Shown piece after piece: positions 8,363 to 15,877 of a stretch of DNA of 64,000 bases. The stretch is from NCBI GenBank assembly GCA_913061145.1, contig CAJXUQ010000001.1, positions 186,001 to 250,000 of the forward strand. The letters run 5' to 3'. Source of the DNA: an uncultured Haliea sp. GTDB taxonomy: Bacteria > Pseudomonadota > Gammaproteobacteria > Pseudomonadales > Halieaceae. Numbering within the stretch: position 1 is the stretch's first letter; every line of letters starts with the position of its first letter. The notes beneath the pieces are model-generated. The model had not been told where the DNA came from and did no database searches. It saw nothing but the letters and a program-made list of their open reading frames with translations. The translations under genes were made by a program, and so were the position numbers.

Positions 8363-9630
8363 CCGACCCGCAAGAAACCGAGTCCACTTCGCCACCGGAG
8401 CGCGGCCGTCCGCAGCATGCACCGCAGCAGCACTTCCCCGTTATCGACAACTGCCTGCACATCGGCGGGCGGCCAATCACGGCACTCGCAGCGGAGGCCA
8501 ACAACCGGCCTTTCTACGCCTACGACCGCAACGTAATGAAGACGCGCGTAGCGCAACTGCGGCAACAGCTGCCCGAGGCCATTCACCTGCACTATGCGAT
8601 CAAAGCCAACCCCATGCCCGCGGTGGTGCAACACATGGCCGGGCTCACCGATGGACTCGATGTCGCTTCCGCCGCCGAGTTGGCAACAGCACTGGCCACG
8701 GGCATCGCGCCCCGGGACATCAGTTTCGCGGGCCCGGGAAAGTCGCTAGAGGACCTGCGCGCGGCCGTGAGCGCCGGTGTCATTATCATTCTCGAGTCCA
8801 TGACGGAGATGCAGCGAGTTGCCGAACTCGCTGCTGAGTTCGCGACCACACCGCCCGTTGCCATCCGCGTCAATCCCGACTTCGAACTCAAGGCCTCTGG
8901 CATGAAAATGGGCGGCGGCCCCAAACCCTTTGGTATCGACGCCGAATTGGTTCCGAAAGCGATGGCACGTAGCGCCGATCTGGGCCTCGATCTGGTGGGC
9001 CTGCATATTTTCAGCGGGTCACAGAATCTCAGGCCCGAAGCGCTCATTGAAGCGCACGACAAGACCTTCGAGCTCGCCCTGCGGCTCGCGGCACAGGCCC
9101 CCAGAAATTTCCGCTGGCTGAACATTGGCGGCGGTTTTGGCGTACCCTATTTCCCGGGAGAGGTGCCGCTTGACCTGGCGCCAGTGGTTGAAAATCTGCA
9201 ACGGCGCATTGACGAAGCGCTACGGGAGCTACCTGACGTCGAACTGGTCATGGAGCTTGGACGTTACCTCGTCGCGGAGGCCGGCATCTATGTCTGCACC
9301 ATCACCGATAAAAAGGTCTCTCGCGGCCAGACCTTCCTGATCACCAATGGTGGGTTGCATCATCACCTCGCGGCATCCGGCAATTTTGGCCAGGTAATCC
9401 GCAAGAACTACCCTGTGTGCATTGGCAACCGCGTTGCGAGCGAGCGAGAGGAAACCGTCAATATTGTCGGCCCCCTGTGTACCCCCCTGGACCTTTTGGG
9501 GGAACGCATGCCGTTGCCGGCTGCGGACATCGGGGACCTGGTGGTATTGTTCCAGTCCGGTGCCTATGGATATACGGCCAGTCCACACCTGTTCCTGAGC
9601 CACCCGCAACCGCTGGAATTCTTCGTTTAG
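8359..9630 (+). CDS. PLP-dependent decarboxylase, exosortase A system-associated
   Basis: A 423-residue fold-III (alanine racemase-like barrel) decarboxylase of the LysA/ornithine decarboxylase group. The PLP lysine is in HYAIKANP (about residue 80). The glycine-rich phosphate site is LNIGGGFGVPY and the C-terminal active-site segment is GPLCTPLD. Relative to LysA, the N-terminus has a proline-rich lead of about 25 residues. It is translationally coupled to the ligase through an ATGA overlap at 8359-8362. By family it removes CO2 from an amino acid. With the ligase it probably supplies an amine or acylamine modification for the exopolysaccharide or the sorting system, but the product is unknown. 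Confidence 0.9.
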   Translation: MTDPQETESTSPPERGRPQHAPQQHFPVIDNCLHIGGRPITALAAEANNRPFYAYDRNVMKTRVAQLRQQLPEAIHLHYAIKANPMPAVVQHMAGLTDGLDVASAAELATALATGIAPRDISFAGPGKSLEDLRAAVSAGVIIILESMTEMQRVAELAAEFATTPPVAIRVNPDFELKASGMKMGGGPKPFGIDAELVPKAMARSADLGLDLVGLHIFSGSQNLRPEALIEAHDKTFELALRLAAQAPRNFRWLNIGGGFGVPYFPGEVPLDLAPVVENLQRRIDEALRELPDVELVMELGRYLVAEAGIYVCTITDKKVSRGQTFLITNGGLHHHLAASGNFGQVIRKNYPVCIGNRVASEREETVNIVGPLCTPLDLLGERMPLPAADIGDLVVLFQSGAYGYTASPHLFLSHPQPLEFFV

Positions 9631-9780
9631 CGGTTGCGGATCTGAGAACCCTGTCACAGAATGTAACATTCTCCCTGTACTAATGCCTGCAGCTGCTAGA
9701 GTTTGAAGGCTGGCGGACGTTCGCCTTCATCAAACCGCGCGAAAAACAGAACATGCACAGTATACTGGGGCCAGACCACC

Positions 9781-11202
9781 ATGTTAGCGAGTAGCCTGTT
9801 GGGAACCCGACGCGTTTTCAAGCACCACGTTCACGTTGCCTACTACTGGCTGGCATTGCTTGATGCTGTATTGTTTACCGGTGCCTGCTACCTGGGGACC
9901 TTTCTGTACTTCCTGCGCGACCAGGCGTTGCTGGACTCCCATCTGGAGACGCTGCTGCCCCGCGCCCTGGTGTTTGCCATCACCACCGTGCTGGCCATGA
10001 CCTCCCTTGGTCTCTACCAGCCTCGCCTGCGCGAAGGACTGAATGGCATCCTCCTGCGTGTTGCGGGGTCTTTTGTGCTGGTGACCATCGCCATGGCCGC
10101 CACATTCTATCTGCTGCCCTCCCTGCATCTGTGGCGCGGTGTACTGGCCTACTCATCAGTCCTGGCCTTTACCTCCTGCCTGATCACGCGGGTGATTTTC
10201 GCCAACACCGTCGAACTCGAGCAGTTCAAGCGCAAGATCCTGGTCCTGGGCACTGGCCAGAGGGCACTCAACATCGCAGAACGTATGCGCCGCAAAAGCG
10301 ACCGTCGCGGCTTCCGCATTGCCGGCTATGTCCGCACGGAGGGCGAGGACACACTCGTAGAGACAGGGAGCGTATTCACCCCGAGTGAACCCCTGCACGA
10401 TTATGCGCTGGCACACGACATCCGCCAGATTGTCGTGGCCCTTGATGACCCCGGTGCATTGCCTGCGGAGGAGCTGATGCATTGCCGCACATCCGGGATA
10501 GAAGTCGTCAACATTCTTGATTTTTTTGAGCAGGAAGCGAGCAAGATTCTGGTAGAAGAAGCGCCGCGGGAATGGTTCATTTACTCCGATGGCTTCGCCG
10601 CTGGCGGCGCCAAGAATCGTGGCAAACGCGCACTCGACCTGCTCGCCGCCTTTTTCCTGCTGGCTGGCACCTGGCCTCTGATGCTCCTGACAGCACTGGC
10701 GATCAAACTGGAAGACGGGTGGCGGGCGCCGGTCATTTTCCGCCAGAAACGCGTGGGCCTGAACGGGCGTGTGTTCGACGTCCTCAAGTTCCGCAGTATG
10801 AGCGTGGACGCGGAAGGCGACGGCAAGGCGCGCTGGGCGACCACCAATGACAGCCGGGTAACGCGGGTTGGGCAGGTCATTCGCAAACTGCGCATCGATG
10901 AACTGCCACAGATCGTCAACGTACTTGTAGGGGACATGGCACTGGTAGGGCCGCGACCGGAACGGCCGGAGTTCGTGCGCGAGCTGTCCGCGAGTATTCC
11001 ATTCTTCGACAAGCGCCACTGTGTGAAGCCCGGCATTACCGGCTGGGCCCAGCTGAATTACCCCTATGGCGCCTCCACACGCGATGCCCTGCACAAACTG
11101 GAGTACGACCTCTACTACGTCAAGAACCAAAGCCTGTTTCTCGACTGCCTGGTGATTCTGCAAACTGCCGAGGTGATTCTGTTCGGCAAGGGTGCCCGCT
11201 AA
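9781..11202 (+). CDS. XrtA-locus polyprenyl-phosphate sugar-1-phosphate transferase (EpsB/WcaJ-like)
   Basis: A 473-residue initiating glycosyltransferase. I place the start at ATG 9781 (MLASSLLGTRRVFKHH); the frame is open upstream to 9703 but that extension looks like leader sequence. Four to five membrane helices occupy about 20-130. A Rossmann-like region with VLGTGQRALN follows, and the bacterial sugar transferase domain lies at about 275-470 (KRALDLLAAFF, FRQKRVGLNG, LKFRSMSVDAEG, LRIDELPQIVNVLVGDMALVGPRPERPEF). It would move a sugar phosphate from a UDP-sugar to undecaprenyl phosphate and so start the exopolysaccharide repeat unit. It matches the PEP-CTERM-associated member of the family. 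The 150 bases before it hold no -24/-12 pair with correct spacing. Confidence 0.92.
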   Translation: MLASSLLGTRRVFKHHVHVAYYWLALLDAVLFTGACYLGTFLYFLRDQALLDSHLETLLPRALVFAITTVLAMTSLGLYQPRLREGLNGILLRVAGSFVLVTIAMAATFYLLPSLHLWRGVLAYSSVLAFTSCLITRVIFANTVELEQFKRKILVLGTGQRALNIAERMRRKSDRRGFRIAGYVRTEGEDTLVETGSVFTPSEPLHDYALAHDIRQIVVALDDPGALPAEELMHCRTSGIEVVNILDFFEQEASKILVEEAPREWFIYSDGFAAGGAKNRGKRALDLLAAFFLLAGTWPLMLLTALAIKLEDGWRAPVIFRQKRVGLNGRVFDVLKFRSMSVDAEGDGKARWATTNDSRVTRVGQVIRKLRIDELPQIVNVLVGDMALVGPRPERPEFVRELSASIPFFDKRHCVKPGITGWAQLNYPYGASTRDALHKLEYDLYYVKNQSLFLDCLVILQTAEVILFGKGAR

Positions 11203-11223
11203 ACCCGCCAAAAGTGCGTTACC

Positions 11224-11265
11224 GTGACGGCGAATGTGACGCCCCTGTTACCCAAATGTGTCAGG
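11224..11265 (+). promoter_or_regulatory. Possible enhancer sites for PrsR (GTGACG repeats)
   Basis: GTGACG occurs at 11224 and 11236, and the similar GTGTCA at 11258, about 90-130 bases before the -24 box at 11351. This is the usual distance for NtrC-type activator sites. GTTAC elements flank them. That PrsR binds here is inference. Confidence 0.3.
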
Positions 11266-11350
11266 TTTTTTAATTCTGCAGCCGGCTGTTTGGCTTGTGA
11301 TGCCACCTCGCATTAGGTAACCTCTTGATATCGCATAGCTCTGTCCTTTT

Positions 11351-11366
11351 TGGTGCGTAATTTGCA
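11351..11366 (+). promoter_or_regulatory. Sigma-54 (RpoN) promoter, -24/-12 type
   Basis: TGGTGCGTAATTTGCA carries the invariant GG and GC exactly 10 bases apart and a perfect TTGCA -12 box. Transcription would start near 11378, leaving about 66 bases of leader before the small membrane protein at 11444. The only sigma-54 activator in the window is PrsR, encoded about 10 kb upstream in the same locus. Confidence 0.8.
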
Positions 11367-11443
11367 CAAGCAATAACGACGAAGGGGTTAACGGGCATCA
11401 GTCGGCGCTGCGGCGTCAGCATCGCGGGGAGAGTAATCGGGGC

Positions 11444-11725
11444 ATGAATACAGTACTGACCATTATCGCGATTCTGGGCCTGGGCGCCCTCCTCGTGTCT
11501 GTCGTGCTCTTCACCATGGCCGCTCGCCGCTACGTGTCCGACGATGAGCCGGAGCACATTTCCCTGGTCCCCAACACCGGCCGCGATCATATTCCGCGCA
11601 GCCGCGGTGACCGGCGCCAGTCAAACGCCCCCACACTGTTCCCGATCACGGTCAACGGTGAACTGATTACCCGCGAGCGCCGTCAGATAGCAGACCGCAG
11701 GCAGCAACCCCGCCGCTACGGCTGA
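11444..11725 (+). CDS. Small single-pass membrane protein of unknown function, sigma-54 driven
   Basis: A 93-residue protein starting at ATG 11444, with GGGGAGAG about 11 bases upstream. Residues about 4-27 form one transmembrane helix (MNTVLTIIAILGLGALLVSV). The rest is a soluble, strongly charged tail rich in Arg and Asp (SRGDRRQSN, RERRQIADRRQQPRR). It is not a PEP-CTERM protein, since there is no VPEP tail. I do not recognise the family. Its own RpoN promoter and its position directly after the sugar transferase suggest that it serves exopolysaccharide synthesis or export under PrsK/PrsR control, perhaps as a membrane adaptor. Confidence 0.75.
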   Translation: MNTVLTIIAILGLGALLVSVVLFTMAARRYVSDDEPEHISLVPNTGRDHIPRSRGDRRQSNAPTLFPITVNGELITRERRQIADRRQQPRRYG

Positions 11726-11844
11726 GGCGGAATACCGCACACAACTACCCACGAATCTCGACTTTTCGACGATATTCACGGGACAGACACTGCCAGACCC
11801 TCTAATATTCGATCCATGCGCGTCATTCATCGAGGCTATGGTCG

Positions 11845-13560
11845 ATGAGAACAGCTGCCATCTTCATCATCACACTGTGCGCTGCCCTGAGCGGAGGCTG
11901 CGGCGGTGGTGGCGGCTCCGGGGCTGACCCGACTCCCGATACGCCCCCGGTGACACCGACTCCCGTCGACCCGGAGCCCGTCGGTGAGGAGCCACTGCGC
12001 GGCATTGATGCCGCGGCGCGGCTGGCATCCCGCGCCACCTTCGGCATGCCCTGGGAAGACATCCGCGCCATCGACCAGGCGGGCGAGAACGCCTGGCTGG
12101 AAGCACAGTTCGACACGCCACCCAGCCGGCACGATACCGTTGTCAGTGACCTGATGGCGCGCGCTGCACGCGGCGAACTGAGCGCGCTGGACCCTGACCC
12201 CACCCGCCTTGAAGGGCTCTTCAGCCGCCTCGCGTGGTGGCACACCACCCTCACCGCGCCAGACCAGCTGCGCCAGCGCGTGGCCTTCGCGCTCAGTGAA
12301 ATCTTTGTGGTGTCGGACAACGTCGATCTGCTCTTCCAGTCACCCTACGCACTGAGCAACTACTACGACACGCTGCTTGAGCACGCATTTGGCAACTTCC
12401 GCGACCTGCTGCTGGAGGTGACGCTGCACCCTGCCATGGGGGTGTACCTCAGCCATATCCAGAATGCCAAGGCGGACCCCGAGGCCAACACCTTCCCCGA
12501 CGAAAACTACGCGCGGGAGGTCATGCAGCTGTTCAGCATCGGCCTGTTCGAGCTGAACCCGGACGGTAGTGAACGCCTGGATGACATGGGCCGACCGATT
12601 CCCACTTACGACAACGACGATATCCGCGAATTCGCCAAGGTGTTCACCGGGCTCTCCTGGGGGGGCGGCAACAACGCGTTCCGGGCCTACCGGCCCAACT
12701 TCCGCGAACCCATGCGCATGTTCGAGGAATACCATGACAGCAGCGAAAAGCGCCTGCTCCGGGGCACGGTCCTGCCCGCCGGGCAGAGCGGCATGCAGGA
12801 CATTGAGGCTGCCGTGGACAACCTGTTCCAGCACCCTAACGTGGGGCCGTTCATCGGGCGCCAGCTGATACAGCGTCTGGTCAGTTCCAACCCGTCTCCC
12901 GACTATGTCGCACGGGTTGCCGCCGCGTTTGATGGCGAGGACGGCAGCCCCCGTGGAGACCTGCGCGCCACGATTCGGGCCGTACTGCTCGACCCGGAAG
13001 CCCGCGCCGTGCCCGATCCAGACCGGCCACGCGGAAAGCTGCGCGAGCCGCTGTTGCGCCTGATCGCCACACTGCGCCAGCTGAATACCTCGAGCCCGGA
13101 TGGTTTCTACGCCAACGCGGGCTTCTACGTGCAGGAGCAGATCCAACAGCACCCCCTCTCCTCGCCCAGCGTGTTCAACTTCTTTCTGCCGGCCTTCGCA
13201 CCCGTCGGTCCCATTGCCGATAGCGGGCTGGTAGCGCCGGAATTCCAGATCACCAACAGTAGCTCCATCGTCGCCATATCGAACCTGCTGCAGGGCGCGG
13301 TTCTGGGCGACTTCCTCAACGATCTGCGCGAACCGCCCTTCAGTCCCGCACGTTTTGATCTCGGTGAGTACCTGGAGGTCGCAGACGATGTGCCCGCTTT
13401 GCTGGAGCGGCTGGATACGGTGTTCACCTACGGCACGCTGGGAGCGGAGACGCGCGCAAGCATCACCTCGGCTGCAGAGCAGCTGGACGACCTGGAACTG
13501 CGCACCCGCGTAGCGCTGTACCTGCTGTTGATATCGCCCGACTACGCGGTGGAGTTGTGA
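11845..13560 (+). CDS. DUF1800 family exported lipoprotein
   Basis: A 571-residue protein. A lipoprotein-like signal (MRTAAIFIITLCAALSGGC) puts a lipidated Cys at residue 19, followed by a Gly-rich then Pro/Thr-rich linker to about 50. The remainder is a DUF1800 domain, recognised by LASRATFGMPWEDI, LRQRVAFALSEIFVVS, PDENYAREVMQLFSIGLFELN and SSPSVFNFFLPAF. The biochemical role of DUF1800 is unknown. It is followed after 1 base by a DUF1501 protein, its usual genomic partner, so the two are one operon and probably one surface complex. GAGG lies 15 bases before the start. The preceding 118 bases have no operator that I can recognise. Confidence 0.88.
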   Translation: MRTAAIFIITLCAALSGGCGGGGGSGADPTPDTPPVTPTPVDPEPVGEEPLRGIDAAARLASRATFGMPWEDIRAIDQAGENAWLEAQFDTPPSRHDTVVSDLMARAARGELSALDPDPTRLEGLFSRLAWWHTTLTAPDQLRQRVAFALSEIFVVSDNVDLLFQSPYALSNYYDTLLEHAFGNFRDLLLEVTLHPAMGVYLSHIQNAKADPEANTFPDENYAREVMQLFSIGLFELNPDGSERLDDMGRPIPTYDNDDIREFAKVFTGLSWGGGNNAFRAYRPNFREPMRMFEEYHDSSEKRLLRGTVLPAGQSGMQDIEAAVDNLFQHPNVGPFIGRQLIQRLVSSNPSPDYVARVAAAFDGEDGSPRGDLRATIRAVLLDPEARAVPDPDRPRGKLREPLLRLIATLRQLNTSSPDGFYANAGFYVQEQIQQHPLSSPSVFNFFLPAFAPVGPIADSGLVAPEFQITNSSSIVAISNLLQGAVLGDFLNDLREPPFSPARFDLGEYLEVADDVPALLERLDTVFTYGTLGAETRASITSAAEQLDDLELRTRVALYLLLISPDYAVEL

Positions 13561-13561
13561 C

Positions 13562-14944
13562 ATGCTGACACGACGGGGACTGTTGCAGCGGGGCCTCCTG
13601 CTCGGAGGCGCATCGACTGGCCTGGGCAGCCTGCTGCAATTGGGGTTGGTACGTCATGCCGCGGCCCAGGGCGCAGCAAGCGACTACCGTGCACTGGTGT
13701 GCGTATTGCTGGCCGGCGGCAATGATTCCTTCAATATGCTGGTCCCCTGGGATACCTCCACCTACGCCGGGTATGCGAACATGCGCTCCGACCTCGCCCT
13801 GCCGCGCAGCACGCTACGCCCATTGGCGGGCACCGATGCCACGGGGCGCGCCTATGCCGTGCACCCTGGCATGCCGGGGCTGCAGCGCCTGTTCAATGAC
13901 GGCGATGCCGCACTCATCAACAACGTGGGTGCACTGGTGGCCCCTCTGGACAGCGCGGCTATTGCGGCCGGCAACTGGCCTACCCCGCTCGGCCTGTTCT
14001 CCCACGCAGACCAGATCCAGCAGTGGCAGACTGCGGTTTCGGATGCGCGCATCGCCCAGGGGTGGGGCGGGCGCCTCGCCGACCTGATGCAGGGCGCCTC
14101 GCCTGCCAACGGCCTGGCCATGAACATTTCGCTGTCGGGCAACAACGTGTTCCAGAGTGGCAGCGCAACAACCCCCTATAGCATCACCACAGACGACCAG
14201 GGTGCGAAGTCATTGAATGGCTACACCGAAGATTCACCCGGTGGCCGGTTTACCCGCGCCGTGGTGGACGACCTGCTCGCCAGCAGCCAGCAACAGCTTC
14301 TGCGACGCGAGTACGGCAACCGCTTCGCAGATGCACTTGCCACCCAGCAGGCGGTGTCCAGCGCACTGTCCGGGGCGCAACCACTCACCACGGCATTTGC
14401 TGCCGATCCCTTCGGCCAGGCCATGCGACAGATCGCGCGCATGATCAGCGTGCGGGACCAGTTTGGTAGCTCACGCCAAACATTTTTTGTCACCGTTGGG
14501 GGCTGGGACCACCACGACGGGTTGCTGGAAAACCAGGCGGCCATGCTGCCGATGATTGATGCCGGGCTGCTCGCCTTCCGTGATGCACTGGCGGAACTGG
14601 GCGCCCTGCCCATGGTGACCACCTTTACGACCTCGGACTTTGCGCGCACGCTGACCTCCAACGGCAAAGGCTCGGACCACGGCTGGGGCGGACAGCACAT
14701 TGTGATGGGGGGCGCAGTCAACGGCGGTCAGTTCTACGGCGACTACCCGGATATCCATCCGGACAATCCGCTGGATGTGGGTCGCGGGGTCTACGTGCCA
14801 ACCACCGCGACCGACCTCTATTTTGCCGAGCTCGCACGCTGGTTCGGTGTCGATGACAGCGACCTGACCGAGGTGCTCCCCAACCTGGAGCGGTTCTACA
14901 GCATCGGCTCGGGCGCGCCGCTGGGGTTCATGCTGGGGGGCTAG
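13562..14944 (+). CDS. DUF1501 family exported protein (sulfatase/alkaline phosphatase-like fold)
   Basis: A 460-residue protein with a twin-arginine-like leader (MLTRRGLLQRGLLLGGAST, cleaved near AAAQGA). The DUF1501 signature is visible: VCVLLAGGNDSFNMLVPWD near the N-terminus, VTVGGWDHHDGLLENQ and TTSDFARTLTSNGKGSDHGWGGQHIVMGG in the C-terminal half. The Asp, His and Thr positions resemble the metal sites of alkaline-phosphatase-superfamily enzymes, so a hydrolase acting on a surface polymer is possible but unproven. Tat export would fit a cofactor- or metal-loaded protein. It is coupled to the DUF1800 gene with a 1-base gap. Confidence 0.88.
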   Translation: MLTRRGLLQRGLLLGGASTGLGSLLQLGLVRHAAAQGAASDYRALVCVLLAGGNDSFNMLVPWDTSTYAGYANMRSDLALPRSTLRPLAGTDATGRAYAVHPGMPGLQRLFNDGDAALINNVGALVAPLDSAAIAAGNWPTPLGLFSHADQIQQWQTAVSDARIAQGWGGRLADLMQGASPANGLAMNISLSGNNVFQSGSATTPYSITTDDQGAKSLNGYTEDSPGGRFTRAVVDDLLASSQQQLLRREYGNRFADALATQQAVSSALSGAQPLTTAFAADPFGQAMRQIARMISVRDQFGSSRQTFFVTVGGWDHHDGLLENQAAMLPMIDAGLLAFRDALAELGALPMVTTFTTSDFARTLTSNGKGSDHGWGGQHIVMGGAVNGGQFYGDYPDIHPDNPLDVGRGVYVPTTATDLYFAELARWFGVDDSDLTEVLPNLERFYSIGSGAPLGFMLGG

Positions 14945-14966
14945 CACCCCTGGAACACGCGAGCAC

Positions 14967-14983
14967 TCCTTGACCCTCAAGGA
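14967..14983 (+). terminator. Weak hairpin after the DUF1501 gene
   Basis: TCCTTGA and TCAAGGA form a 7-base-pair stem around a CCC loop, 22 bases after the stop. There is no T-tract, so it is only a possible terminator or mRNA end. Confidence 0.35.
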
Positions 14984-15031
14984 CTGCAGACACAAATGAT
15001 GACAAAGCGGAATCTCACCGCTACACTCGCA

Positions 15032-15050
15032 GTTGCTAGACGCAAACAAG
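15032..15050 (+). promoter_or_regulatory. 19-base TetR-type operator, copy 1
   Basis: GTTGCTAGACGCAAACAAG differs at one base from the reverse complement of the site at 22467-22485. The half-sites read CTTGYTWG in opposite orientation about a central base. It lies 72 bases before the SDR start at 15122. The same sequence stands before two other catabolic operons (22467, 41435), always in the same orientation to the controlled genes. The likely binder is the TetR protein of 37326-37973. Confidence 0.75.
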
Positions 15051-15121
15051 AAACTTAATAAAGGTCTGTCGCACGAGTACTGGCGACCGATCCGGGCGCA
15101 GCAACCACGGGATTATTCATC

Positions 15122-15877
15122 ATGCCACACAGCATCGCTATCGCCGGAGGCAGCGGCGGCCTGGGCGCCGCCATGTGCCGCCATCTGGGCACGCAGGGCT
15201 TGCACATCATTGTCGGGTATCACAGCCGCGAAGCGGCCGCGGAAGCGGTAGTCAAGGACATCATCAGCGCAGACGGGCAGGCCACCGCCGTTAAGGTGGA
15301 CCTCTGCGATGCGGATCAGGTCGCAGCGTTCCTCGCTGCGGGTGCGAGCAGGGGCGCCCCCTTGGCTGGTGTCGTCAACGCCACCGGGCCCGCCATACCG
15401 CTGCGGCCGCTCTGTGATATCAGCAGTGACACCTTCAGCCACATCATGCGCACCGACGTCGAAGGCGCATTCAATCTGCTCACGCAGGCAGGCAGGTGCC
15501 TGGCCGCCACGGGTGGCGGCAGTGTCGTGCAACTGCTCACAACCGCCGTGCTGCGCACCCTGGAAAACGATGCCATGTCGGGCATCCCCAAAACGGCGAT
15601 CAGCGGCATTGTGCGCCAACTGGCGAGAGAGCTGGGACCACAGCACGTTCGCTTCAACGGTATCGCTCCGGGCGTGATTGACGCCGGGATCGTGCACAGC
15701 TCGTTTACTGCAGATCCGGTCGCAGAGAGCGTCATCAACGACTGTCTGGCAAAAACACCCATGCCCCGGCTGGGGAAACCGGAGGAGGTTTCCGCCCTCG
15801 CCGCTTTCCTGCTCAGTGACGCCGCAGGCTATATCAACGGACAAATTATCGGTATCGATGGAGGCTACAGCGCATGA
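15122..15877 (+). CDS. SDR-family protein with degenerate catalytic residues
   Basis: A 251-residue Rossmann protein of FabG length. The nucleotide loop is AGGSGGLG (in place of TGxxxGIG) and the usual NNAG is NATG. At the active site, the Tyr four residues before the Lys is Ser (SGIPK where YxxxK is expected) and the catalytic Ser region reads QLLTTA. The C-terminal SDR pattern is otherwise normal ([40 protein letters not shown]). It may be inactive, may use other residues, or may have become a structural partner. It overlaps the PQQ dehydrogenase by 4 bases, so the two are coupled. The operator at 15032 implies control together with the other catabolic operons. Confidence 0.85.
   Translation: MPHSIAIAGGSGGLGAAMCRHLGTQGLHIIVGYHSREAAAEAVVKDIISADGQATAVKVDLCDADQVAAFLAAGASRGAPLAGVVNATGPAIPLRPLCDISSDTFSHIMRTDVEGAFNLLTQAGRCLAATGGGSVVQLLTTAVLRTLENDAMSGIPKTAISGIVRQLARELGPQHVRFNGIAPGVIDAGIVHSSFTADPVAESVINDCLAKTPMPRLGKPEEVSALAAFLLSDAAGYINGQIIGIDGGYSA

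Noticed and set aside
9712-9728. Possible -24/-12 promoter before the sugar transferase (TGGCGG and CGCC).
   Set aside because: The GG to GC spacing is 9 rather than 10 and the -12 box lacks TTGC, so it does not fit sigma-54.
9703-9780. Extension of the sugar transferase to 9703.
   Set aside because: The added 26 residues are unlike the family's start; MLASSLLG at 9781 leads directly into the first helix.
1-14944. PEP-CTERM sorting tails (VPEP motif, helix, basic end) on exported proteins of the locus.
   Set aside because: None of the exported proteins here ends with such a tail; the sorted substrates must be outside the window.
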